This document shows, in pieces, positions 26,111-36,382 of a stretch of 64,000 bases of DNA; the first letter of the stretch is position 1, and each line of letters opens with the position of its first letter. The notes below the pieces were generated by a model. That model saw nothing but the letters and a program-made list of their open reading frames with translations, made no database searches and was not told the origin of the DNA. Position numbers and translations under genes: made by a program. Source of the stretch: Clavaria fumosa (taxonomy: Eukaryota > Basidiomycota > Agaricomycetes > Agaricales > Clavariaceae); contig OX637800.1 in the NCBI GenBank assembly GCA_951802425.1, positions 1,674,001-1,738,000 on the forward strand. The letters run 5' to 3'.

Positions 26111-27028
26111 TGTAGTAGGCTGTACAGGTGTTGGCTGCAAATAGATGTTCGTGGCCGGGTTCTTCAGGGGGTCTTATTACACAACGGGTACACTAGACAG
26201 AACCTTGGAGGATGTAGAGGTTGAGTGCAAAAGGTTCAGAGAGTGAAAATATACGTTGTCCGGAGTATCTGGTATCGGATCCGATAGAGTCCGATGTTTG
26301 GATCGAAGGTTCGAGGGGCCGGTGACGACGAAGGCCAGTGGATCAATAGGTACGACGAAGGGTGAGCTTGCTAAAAATCACAGCACGATGTGGGCGTTCA
26401 AAAAGCTGGATTACCATAGAACCTGGTACATACTTAAGTACATTTTCGTAAGTACAGCAAATCCAGTTCTACGGAAATGTCCGGAAAACATATGGAACAG
26501 CGCCATGTCATGTGAAGGGTTATATGGAGGAGTTATATCACAAGGGAATTGAGTAGCTCGGAGGAATGAAATGTCTGATGAGTAGCGCATGTCCGGACCG
26601 CTCGTAAACTGAAGGAAAGTGGGGCTGGTACAGCAAAGGGGGTACTAGGAACAATGGGCAAAGTACTGCAAAGGGTTTGAAACGTTCAAATGATTGAATG
26701 GTTGAAAGGGATCACAATATGAAATTTACAGCATGTTATATGAAATAAAGGAATGGGAATGGAATAGTGAGTATGTCGAGCGCTGACCATGCTGGAGTGA
26801 TGAAATAGAAAGGCGTGGGCAGTGTGTGAGACCTGCGGGCTGTGATCGTCACGGGGGATTGAAGACCAGGGAGTCCGATATCGGATATATATCGGATGCT
26901 ATCGGACGTTATCGGACGGTGTCGGATGGTTATCGGATCGTATCGCACGTAATTGCCTTGGATCGCAAAATATCCGGATAGTCGGTTTCTGTCATATTTC
27001 CGTGTTTAGACCACATATAATCCTTACA
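26111..27028 (-). repeat. 3' LTR of copy 1B
   Basis: 918 bp, TGTAGTAGGCTG to ATCCTTACA on the plus strand. The inner flank on the minus strand is CCCGGGAGAA, the polypurine tract. It differs from the right LTR mainly by CpG transitions. Confidence 0.9.
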
Positions 27029-27183
27029 TTCTCCCGGGGGCTGAAAATGCAACCGCCCTCAGTTGCAACCAAACGAGGTCAAATAACCGTTTGTTGATTG
27101 TGAAGTACGCGTCGTATCCATGTACACAGGTCCAAACACATACTTGTGCTTTCTTCTTCTTCCATTGTCACGGGTCATCGAAT
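27029..27183 (+). promoter_or_regulatory. Putative promoter and leader of the antisense gene
   Basis: 155 bp between the 3' LTR and the ATG at 27184. A pyrimidine tract CTTTCTTCTTCTTCC (about 27158-27172) lies just before the start, as is common at fungal transcription starts. The LTR may supply further promoter elements on this strand. Confidence 0.4.
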
Positions 27184-28773
27184 ATGGAAAACTTCGACGC
27201 TGTAATCTTTCAGAACGTGGTTCAGGCCATGGTGGAAGCACAGGCCGTGGCTCCGGAGAATGTTCTGCCTGAGTCAGGCCAAGATGCTGAATATGCGGAG
27301 TGGGTACGGGGGTACGGAACGGATGCGGTGCGCGACAGTATTTTTCGTTCGTGGTGTTGAGCTGACATATATTCTTTTTAGGATGATTTTCTTGCAGGAT
27401 TTGTGGCTGCGATTGAGGAGGATGTAGAGGTAGATGAGGGGCTCGTGGCCGTCGCGCAAAGACTGAAGAGGTGGAAGAAGCAGCGTGGTGAAGTGTGGGC
27501 CGCCGAGCTGGCGAAGAAAAACAAGGAGGCCGAAGCCGAAAAACAGTGCGAGAGCGAGGAGAGGGCGGCCACCGAGCGGGCCATCGCGGAGGCGGAGGCG
27601 GAGGAGAGAAGAACGGAGGCGGCGAAGGTTGCTGAGAAGAGGGCACGTCTTGCCCGGGCGCGCCTGATCGTTGTTAGTGACAGCGAGGACGATGGCGGGG
27701 CGGCAGCGGCAACAGCAACAACAACGACAGGGGCGGCGGAGTCTGGTGCAACGGCAGCGGCGACGATGACGGTATCGCCGGACGCCGCGGAGCTGCGTGG
27801 GGACGAGGTAGCGACTGCGGAGGTGGAGACAGGAAAGGTACGGGTGGCAGCGGCGGAAGATCGGGACGGTCATCGGACCGTGTGGGGAACCGACGGGGTG
27901 ACGCCCGTCGGTGTTATCGAAGCGGCAGCCGTGGGTGCGGTGGCCGTGGGGGGGCAGCAGACGGTGGAGGTGCCCCTCACGTTGGAGGCTCGGGTGGGCG
28001 GGCGGATGACGGCGACTCCGGTGTGGGTGGAGATGGCGAGGCGGAAGGCGGCGGAGTGGGGGCGAGGGAGGAGGAGCGGAGCGGGGGCGGACATAAAGTC
28101 CCGGGCTGCGCGGCAGCCTGGAGATAAGGTGAGTGATCGATTAGAATGTGTGAGGGTTTTAGATATCTGATCTGATGAGTAGGAACACGATCCGGTTTGT
28201 GAGGAGTGTGCCCGGAAGCGGCGGGCGTGTTACGGAGTGGAGGGGGTAGCGTGCCGGTGGTGCCGGACCTACAAGGTGTCGTGTAGTCTGTCAGCTGTAC
28301 GAGGTAAGTGGTATTCTTTTTATTTCTTGATGAACCAATCTGAAAGGTGTGTTTCAGGAGTGAAAGCCGAGAAGGTCGCAGTGTCCAGTGCTGGAGGTAA
28401 GTCAAGAGAGTACCGGATCTGTATCGGCTAACATAGCGGAGTAGGTCCGAAGGTGGCGGAAGCGACCCCGAGCAAAAGGCCGAGGCAAGGTGCAACGCGG
28501 GCACCGGTCCGTGAGGAGACGACACCGGAGGAGGAAGAGGAGGATGAAATTGAGGACGACGATAGCGTGGAGTTGGTGGAGCCGCCAGCGAAGAGGAGGA
28601 AGGCGGAGGCGGGTCCCAGCCAAAAGGGAAAGGAGCGGGAGATGGAGCCAGGAGTGTCCGGAAGGGAGGCGCTGGAGAGAGCGCTGGAGATGATGGAGAG
28701 GGGGGTGGATCAGGTGAAGGCTGGGGCGGAGCTTCTCCGGATGCTCCTTCTCGGCAGGTCATCGGCTAAATAA
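27184..28773 (+). CDS. Antisense Zn2Cys6 (Gal4-type) protein carried by retrotransposon copy 1B
   Basis: Five exons, 27184-27303, 27382-28128, 28183-28303, 28358-28396 and 28445-28773, sum to 1356 nt (451 aa plus stop) in one frame. All introns have GT-AG ends, and branch-like CTGAC and CTAAC occur in the first and last. Residues 41-130 are Lys/Glu/Ala-rich (coiled coil likely); 150-290 are Ala/Thr/Gly-rich. Residues 295-323 carry C295, C298, C305, C313, C316 and C323, spacing C-x2-C-x6-C-x7-C-x2-C-x6-C with basic ARKRR between, the fungal Zn2Cys6 DNA-binding pattern. An acidic run (EEEEEDEIEDDDSVELVE), a basic PAKRRK patch and a leucine-rich helix follow. It lies opposite to gag-pol, between integrase and 3' LTR. 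A role as a nuclear regulator of the element or host is inference. No decay is visible. Confidence 0.8.
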
Positions 28774-29156
28774 ACAGAATATTTCTTTCTTTTGTTTTTA
28801 ACTTTATATATTTTGTTTCTGAGTGGAAAAATAGGTGAGAAGTGTGGGACTGAGGTGTGAGGTGGGGAACATCGGGTATAAAGTGTGGACTTGTCCGAAA
28901 TTTCAAATTTCAAATTTTAAATTTTTTTTTTTTTTTGGGCTGGAAAAGCCGATATATGAGGTAGGAAAAATGGAGTATGATAGTGGAGCAGTGCTTAATG
29001 GCGGGGCCAGAGCTTCCAGATTCCTTCGGAGCGTTTCAAATGGTTATCGGGCATATCGGAATCAGTAGTGTCGCTATTGGATTCGTCGGATTGTGCAGTA
29101 GCTTTTTCAGGATTGTCCTCGGCATCGGTGACGTTGTTGGATTCATCGGAATGTGC
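28774..29156. other. Convergent spacer between the antisense gene and pol
   Basis: T-rich and A-rich runs (28785-28815 and a T-run at about 28920-28936) suited to transcript 3' ends of both convergent genes. No other feature is seen. Confidence 0.4.
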
Positions 29157-32100
29157 TCATGATTCATCGGGCTTGTCCTCGGCTGCGATCGTGTTCTCGG
29201 GTTGGTCGTCTACATGTTGTTCCTCGTTTGGATCGATGATAGAGGTGACCAGAATCGATGTTTGCGATCGCGGATAGTAGGGAATGATGCGGAAAGCTGC
29301 ATAGTGGATCTTTGAGATGGCGCCGTCGAGTTCCGAGAGAATATATGCGCCGTATTGAGTTCGGCGGACGACGATCATCGGTCCAAAGAATCGCGGTTTT
29401 GTTTTCTGATTTAATTCCATTTCAACGGCCGAATTGCGGATCAATACCAACGATCCGGGTTGGAAGTCGTAATCGATAATAGACTTGCGGTGTGCGTCGA
29501 TGAACTGCTTGACGGATTGTTTGCGGGCAGCGAGCACTTTATCAGCGATTGTTGCAAGATCTTCTTCTCGTTTTTGCAGTTGGCGGGCACAAAGGGCTAT
29601 CAGTTCCAGAGTGGTCATCGGGGCATCGGCGGTCGGAATTAGATATGTTGCTTCGGATATGTCGAAAGGGAAAAGCGGTTCGATGCCGTGTGCGATGTAA
29701 AACGGAGAGTGACCGGTGGATCGTTGGATTGTGGTTCGTTCTGCCCAAATGACTGAGGGTAAAACATCTGGCCATTTCGATTCATCTCCGTCTGCTGCTT
29801 TGATTAACAACTCGCGGACCGACCGGTGGGCACATTCGATGACGCCGTTAGCACGGGAATTATATCTGGAAATACGGATGTGATGGATTCCATACCGCTT
29901 CTTGAGGAAATCGAGAGCTTTGATAAATGGGGCACCGTTATCCGTAATGATCTCTTCTACTGCTCCCCATCGGCACAGTATGTCTTCAAATATGAAGGTT
30001 CCGAGAAGTCGGGCGGTCTCATTTCGTAGCGGTCTTGCTTCCGGATATGCGGATAATGAGCATCGGGCGTGGACAAGAAGTCGGAAACCGCGGGTTCTGG
30101 GTAGGAACATGGTATCTATATGCACTCGACGGAAAAGACCGGCCGGTGTGGCGACCGTTGGTGGAATGAAAATCTTCCGGATTTGCCGAGTCTGGCATTG
30201 GTGACAAGTTCGGACAAACCATTTTACATCTTGATCCAACACCGGCCACCAGAACTGATTTAGAATACGTGTTCGGATAATGTAAATGCCTTTGTGGCCG
30301 AGTGAATCGTGTGCCTCTGTGATAATTGCGAGCCGTTTGTGGTCCAGAGGCACTACCTGGTGGCATCCGTTAGGTCGGCGACGCCATAGCTTGTCATCTA
30401 GAATGAAGAACTGGGATGCGGAGCGGACTAATCGTCAGAACTGGTTTGTGTCGATGCCGGAAGGACGGATCGGGTTTTGAAGGAAAGATTCGATTTTGTG
30501 GATCTGTTCTTCCCTTTTCTTTGCTGTGTCGGGTCGCGGTATAAGGATGGTGGAGGATTCATTCGGAGCCAGTGAATCATTGGATGGTACCGTCGAATTG
30601 AGTAGCATCGATCCTGTGTAAGCTTTGAAGCAAGAATGGGTGATGCCGGCGAGTGGCATCTCGGATGGGTAGGAAGCGTCCGGTGCTTGATTCATGTGTT
30701 CCATGGCGAATACATAGCTCCGATCGATCCAGTCTTCGTGATCTTTGGACTTGGTGTCTTCTTCACCATCTGCGGCACGTCGGCGTGATAGTCCGTCGGC
30801 TCCGGTGTGTTTATCTGCGGGAATATGAACAAGGTCGAAATCGAAGAGTAGTATACCGGCAATCCATCGATTCATTGCAGTGTTTGGTTGAACGTCCGGA
30901 TTGTTTAGCATACCCTTAATGAACTTCGCGTCCATTTCAACGGTGAATTTCGGAAGGCCGATAAGGTAAATCCGGTACGACCGAAGTGCGCGGAAGAGTC
31001 CGTATAATTCGATTTTTGCTTGAGAGTATCGGGCCTCGCGTTCATTCCAGGTAATTGAGCCGAATCTGGATGGGTATCGGATTCCATCTTGTCCGATTTG
31101 AAATAGCGCGAAGCCGACAGCGATGTTGGACGAGTCGACGGCCATAATTACAGGCCGTCCAGAGCGGTAATTGATCGGTCGAATGGCGGATGAGTTGACT
31201 ATTGCGTGTTTGAGTCAGTCCATCGAATTTTGCTCTTCTTCTTCGAACCTGAATGGGACGTCCTTACAAGTTAGGCTGACAAGTGGTCGGGCAAGTACGG
31301 CGTAGTTTTTGATGAATATCCGGAGCAGTCCGCAGATGCCTAAAAATGATCGTACATCTGTGAGTGTTTCGCACGGAGGCCAGTCTCGAATGTGCTGAAC
31401 ATTGGAAGCGTCCGGAACTCGCCCTTCATATGTGCATGTGTGTCCGGTAACGATTGTTTCGGGGGTGCAAATTGTCGTTTTCTTGCCATTAAAGGTTCCT
31501 CCAACTATTTTGACTCGTTGGAGCACCCGGTTGACGTTATTCAAATGCTCCCAAACGAACCGCCATATTTGCGGATTCTTCGGGATCGTCTCGTAAGTGC
31601 CGTCTGGAAGCTTGTATCGGGTTTCCGGGCCCTTAATCGCTACATCGTCTACGAATGGGATGGTTACGTGCGGAATTTCGTCTTGTAGTATATGCGTGAC
31701 GTCTCCATGCATAATCTGCATTGCGTTGGTGTATCCCATTGGGACGCAAGTGAGCCGTTTGGCTCCGAGAGGGGTTTGAAATGTGGTAAGGTCTCGACTT
31801 CGCTCGTCGAGAGACCGTTGATCGAAGGAGACGAATAAGTCGAGCGTTCTGTAGCATCCGCGTCCGGTGAATGATTCTGCAAAAACTTCCATTATCGGGG
31901 GAACCGCGGAGTCGCCGATGGTGACTTTGTTTAATGGCTGGAGGTTATGGACAAGTCGGAGAGACTTTCCGTCCTTCTTTAACACGCAAAACCACTGGGA
32001 CCGATAGGAGGAGTTGGACTCTTCATAGACTCCGGCCGCTATCTTGTCCCGGATAACCTTCAGAACTTCGTCGTAGATGCCGGGAGGAATCGGTATATTT

Positions 32101-32987
32101 TTGAAGATCCAAGGGACATGTTTGACTGTCGGGATGATAATGGGATCGAAGTATTTTGCATCGAATTGTCCTTTTTCGGTCTCCGTCCAAGCGAAGGCAT
32201 CTTCCTGGGCTTTAATAAGATAATGAATGAGTTTTTCTTCCTCTGGCCATAAAAATCCGGTGGGATTTGCGTTATGCGCTTCTTTCCGGTCTTGAGTATA
32301 TCGGAGACTGGGGGTGAAATCGGGGGGGTGTGTTGGAAGAGTGGGGATATTGGAGAGGGGATCGGGGTGTTGTCGTCGGACAATCTGAAATTCTTCGGGT
32401 AGAGTTGCTTTGATCAGGTTGACACGGTTTGCGACTTTCTTGTATTTCTTTCCAAGGTAAACTGGCATAACGATGTCCGGAGACGGTGTATTGGTTTCTG
32501 AGTTATTGGGGTACATTATGTGTGTGGTATCGTGGTACACCGGTGTGTATCCGGCGCTGACCAAGGCTTCATATGAAGTGCCCGAAATATCGGCAAAAGG
32601 AAGGGGATCGACAGGAACTAAATTTTCAAGAGAAGGAGATAAGAGATTGTGAACAGAAGTAGATAGAATAGCTGGAGACTCGTGTTTGTGTATAGCTTCC
32701 GTGTCCGCTTTGATTGGAAATGGCTCCGGAATGTTGCGGTGATCTGGGGCTCCAGCTACTAAAAATATGGATGCATTTTCTGAAGTTTGAGGTTTTTCCA
32801 GATCAGGATTCACTCCTTTGTCGGTACGATGATCCTTTCTCCAGTGTTCGGATCGTTCAGGATCAGGTCTTGGGCACCATGAGGATGGTCGATAGTTTGG
32901 GAGCTGGTAAGCATAAAGAACAGGCGTCCGACGAGGACCTCGCAAGGTAGGGTATCGGCGACCTGCATTTGGACATGAAACGTGCAT
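29157..32987 (-). pseudogene. pol (RT, RNase H, integrase) of copy 1B with two nonsense codons
   Basis: The RT part begins in the region overlapping gag-protease; motifs are AAGVYEESNSSYRSQWFCVL, LRLVHNLQPLN, QTPLGAKRLTCVPMGYTN and the catalytic box IPFVDDVAIKG. RNase H: AVDSSNIAVGFALFQ, EREARYSQAKIELYGLFRAL and ADKHTGADGLSRRR. Integrase: HDSLGHKGIYI, FVRTCHQCQTRQ, IITDNGAPF and ANGVIECAHRSVRE, ending at 29157. The frame is open from 32987 to 29157 except for TGA at 31215-31217 and 30435-30437, both where Arg would fit (CGA to TGA). Otherwise all catalytic residues are visible. It is in the -1 frame relative to gag-protease. Confidence 0.85.
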
Positions 32988-34918
32988 GGACTGATCTGCA
33001 AGGGAAAGTTCTTTATCAGTCCGAGCGTCGGGGCGATGGTACCGTGTGAGGACTCCATATGAATTACGCGCTCGGAGTGCAGCAGATTACCGAGCTTCTC
33101 CCAAACGTCTCTTCGCATTGCCACGATCGAGCTGCCTTGGTCGAGCAAGCACTCCGCGGTGATCCGGCTATCCAATATGCCTTCTACGATGCGGAGCAGA
33201 GCGGCATCGACAGCTACGACAAGATCGGAGGTGTCCGGGGTTGTAACGTTTGTGTAGAGCATATCCTGTACGACAGACATGGTGACCGGAACTTGGCGGG
33301 CGGTAACCATATCCTTCATCTTTTTGTGGATGTCTCCGGAAATGGCGAGTAATTCACGGGGTGTCACACGGACCGGAATGTCGAGTGCGCGATCGAAAAC
33401 TTGTTGAACGGTTACCGGATTTTCTATTGGAGCTTGGTAATGATACTGGACGTCAGATCGTTCGATTCTTTCCGGCTTCAATGGGCGCATGACCAGAGGC
33501 GAGGTAATGACAACAGCGGGCGGAGGAGGTAACCTAGATGGCTGTGGATCATTATTCCTGGGTGTGGGCGCTTTCCTTTTGCCCTTATCTACTTTCTTTG
33601 CCACATCGTTTGCAAAGGTGCGGACCATGTTTTCCAATGCAGTCGTCTCATTATCTTCTTCTTCTGATTCGTCTTCCATGTCCAGGGGGTGAGCGGATGG
33701 TCCGATCAGCTGTGCTTCAAATACCGCGGTTGTCACCGGTTGCGTATTCTGGGATTGGTAGGTGGCGTAGTACTTGTCAAAGCGCTCTGATAGGTTATTT
33801 CCCACAATAGTGCCTGGCAAGTATCGTCCGGAGGGAAGGCAAATTCTGCCTTCGGTGTTCCGTATACATTTACCGGACTTGATGTATTCGAGGGCCTTCG
33901 GACAGGCACTAACAAAATGACCTGGTTCCGAACAGAAATTACACATCCGATTTGTAGGGGAATTTGTGGTCCGAGGGGCGGAACATTTTGCTGGTTCGAG
34001 AGATTGTGCTGATAAAATTGATTCCAGGCGAGCCATTGTAGAAGCAAATGTCGCCAAGGCTGCGGACATGTTGAGTTCTTCCTTCTTGATTACTGGTTTC
34101 GGTTCCCTCCTGGGGGCTGCGGATGCGAAGCGGATAGGTCCGGAGAATTGATCGGTTGTTACGGAGTGCGGGGACATTGAGGAGAGTAGAGATTCGGCTG
34201 CGGCGTGAACCTCATTCATCGGGTATGGGTCCTCCGGATGGTGATTAGGTAGTATAATCGTGAGCCGGCTCTCGATCCGGCGCCTAGTATGATCCCCAAA
34301 TCCGAGGATGTAAAGCTGGTTTCTGTCATTTGTGGACATACGTTGGGAGGTGATCAAGTGTGAAGTGATCCGGAGAAAGTCCCGGTAATATTCTCCGTGT
34401 TCTGCACGCATGTAAACCCCTTTTTGGGCCGAGTCTGATATGAAATGGTCCAAATCGGCGACAGAAAACAAACGACCGCCATCAGAGCCTGGATAAAGGC
34501 GTCGGACAGCCTCTTTGAAGGTTTCCCAGGTCCATACCGGGTCCGGGGCTGGTGTGAGGGTCTTCCAGAGGAGACATGTGTCTGTGTCGAGGTAGTGCTT
34601 TGCGTACCGAATTAAATCGGCTTCCGGAACATCTGGATTAATGCCGGTGAGTACAATGTTGATGTCCTCGAAATACCGGTTGAGATGGGTTGGTACTCCG
34701 TCAAAGGCGGGGGCCCCGTGAGCGCCACGGAGCGGATATCTCAGTTGGTTGGCCATTGGTATTGCTGCGTGAGGAAGTTCTTGTATGGCATCGAGAGGAT
34801 TCTGTGGTTTGTCAGTTGGAAATTGTAAGGTGTTCAGTTCGAGGGGTAGTGGTGTGAGCGGTGAGTGTGGTTCTTCGAAGATCTGTGGTAATGAGGTAAC
34901 CGGGGTGGCGAAGCTCAT
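32810..34918 (-). CDS. gag-protease of copy 1B
   Basis: Intact frame of up to 702 codons. The likely Gag core starts at MANQLRYPLRGAHGAPAFDG. It has NPDVPEADLIRYAKHYLDTD, a zinc knuckle CNFCSEPGHFVSACP (C-x2-C-x4-H-x4-C), an acidic linker and a retropepsin-like site LLDQGSSIVAMRRDVWEKLG with the Asp kept. It ends RIIVPTKE at 32810, overlapping pol by about 178 nt. Family knowledge: this gag-protease plus separate pol layout is common in mushroom Ty3/gypsy elements. The start codon choice is uncertain (34918 or the internal Met near 34756). Confidence 0.85.
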   Translation of the reverse strand: MSFATPVTSLPQIFEEPHSPLTPLPLELNTLQFPTDKPQNPLDAIQELPHAAIPMANQLRYPLRGAHGAPAFDGVPTHLNRYFEDINIVLTGINPDVPEADLIRYAKHYLDTDTCLLWKTLTPAPDPVWTWETFKEAVRRLYPGSDGGRLFSVADLDHFISDSAQKGVYMRAEHGEYYRDFLRITSHLITSQRMSTNDRNQLYILGFGDHTRRRIESRLTIILPNHHPEDPYPMNEVHAAAESLLSSMSPHSVTTDQFSGPIRFASAAPRREPKPVIKKEELNMSAALATFASTMARLESILSAQSLEPAKCSAPRTTNSPTNRMCNFCSEPGHFVSACPKALEYIKSGKCIRNTEGRICLPSGRYLPGTIVGNNLSERFDKYYATYQSQNTQPVTTAVFEAQLIGPSAHPLDMEDESEEEDNETTALENMVRTFANDVAKKVDKGKRKAPTPRNNDPQPSRLPPPPAVVITSPLVMRPLKPERIERSDVQYHYQAPIENPVTVQQVFDRALDIPVRVTPRELLAISGDIHKKMKDMVTARQVPVTMSVVQDMLYTNVTTPDTSDLVVAVDAALLRIVEGILDSRITAECLLDQGSSIVAMRRDVWEKLGNLLHSERVIHMESSHGTIAPTLGLIKNFPLQISPCTFHVQMQVADTLPCEVLVGRLFFMLTSSQTIDHPHGAQDLILNDPNTGERIIVPTKE

Positions 34919-35145
34919 GTGGGAGTAAACAATGGATGAAATACTGGGAATGTCTGATGGAAGAAAGTGGGAAGTTTCAATTACTTCTCCAGGAGGTTCG
35001 GAGTGCAGTGGTTCTGTGATTCGATCCGGGTTTCGACTTCTCAGACGTTCGGAGCGTCGAGGCTGGAAAGCGGAGGAGCCTCTGGGAATCCTTGAAGGCT
35101 GTAGTGAAGACGTTGTTATGACCGCCTCGCAGTGGGCTCCAAAAT

Positions 35146-36382
35146 TGTAGTAGGCTGTACAGGTGTTGGCTGCAAATAGATGTTCACAGCCGGGTTCTTC
35201 AGGGGGTCTTATTACACAATGGGTACACTAGACAGAACCTTGGAGGATGTAGAGGTTGAGTGCAAAAGGTTCAGAGAGTGAAAATATACGTTGTCCGGAG
35301 TATCTGGTATCGGATCCGATAGAGTCCGATGTTTGGATCGAAGGTTCGAGGGGCCGGCGACGACGAAGGCCAGCGGATCAATAGGTACGACGAAGGGTGA
35401 GCTTGCTAAAAATCACAGCATGATGTGGGCGTTCAAAAAGCTGGATTACCATAGAACCTGGAACATACTTAAGTACATTTTCGTAAGTACAGCAAATCCG
35501 GTTCTACGGAAATGTCCGGAAAACATATGGAACAGCGCCATGTCACGTGAAGGGTTATATGGAGGAGTTATATCACAAGGGAATTGAGTAGCTCGGAGGA
35601 ATGAAATGTCCGATGAGTAGCGCATGTCCGGACCGCTCGTAAACTGAAGGAAAGTGGGGCTGGTACAGCAAAGGGGGTACTAGGAACAATGGGCAAAGTA
35701 CTGCAAAGGGTTTGAAACGTTCAAATGATTGAATGGTTGAAAGGGATCACAATATGAAATTTACAGCATGTTATATGAAATAAAGGAATGGGAATGGAAT
35801 AGTGAGTATGTCGAGCGCTGACCATTAGTGAACTGCACGGGTAACCCGCGGGTATTTTTTGCTGTACCCGTACCCAGGGCGGGTTTTACCCGTAACCCGC
35901 GGGTTTTACCCGTCAAAATAAGCCCTAGATCATCCAAATCGGTCAAGTATTGAGTGAGTTATGATTAAAACAATCTAGTTGACCATAATATTCATAACTC
36001 ACTCAATTCTTATCCGTTTTGGATGATCTAGGGACCGTTTAAAAGCTCACGGGTACGAGAATCCGTATCCGTACCCAACCCGCATGCGAAACCCGTCCAA
36101 AACCCGTGGGTATACCTGTACCCTTGCATTTCACTACTGACCATGCTGGAGTGATGAAATAGAAAGGCGTGGGCGGTGTGTGAGACCTGCGGGCTGTGAT
36201 CGTCACGGGGGATTGAAGACTGGGGAGTCCGATATCAGATATATATCGGATGCTATCGGACGTTATTGGACGGTGTCGGATGGTTATCGGATCGTATCGC
36301 GCGTAATTGCCTTGGATCGCAAAATATCCGGATAGTCGGTTTCTGTCATATTTCCGTGTTTAGACCACATATAATCCTTACA
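35146..36382 (-). repeat. 5' LTR of copy 1B (with MITE inside)
   Basis: 918 bp of LTR plus a 311-bp MITE and its 8-bp duplication. The inner flank on the minus strand is ATTTTGGAGCCCACTGCGAG, with a TGG-starting primer site four bases from the LTR. It ends at the copy 2A junction after ATCCTTACA. Confidence 0.9.
35826..36136. mobile_element. hAT-type MITE, 311 bp
   Basis: Flanked by the 8-bp duplication CTGACCAT (35818-35825 and 36137-36144); the other LTR has a single empty site. Termini TAGTGAACTGCACGGGTA and (reverse complement of the right end) TAGTGAAATGCAAGGGTA. The interior is a fold-back around CTAGATCATCCAAA and its complement. The TSD length and TAGTG start fit the hAT superfamily. 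It has no coding capacity. Confidence 0.9.

Larger units (their letters stand above)
26111..36382 (-). mobile_element. Ty3/gypsy family 1, copy 1B, full length
   Basis: 10.27 kb between LTR outer ends, inserted in copy 2A. Order on the minus strand: 5' LTR (35146-36382, containing a MITE), primer site, gag-protease, pol (RT, RNase H, integrase), then a plus-strand (antisense) five-exon gene, and the 3' LTR (26111-27028). Both LTRs are 918 bp once the MITE and its duplication are removed. Flanks CTGG and CCGG may be a decayed 4-bp target duplication. Confidence 0.9.
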
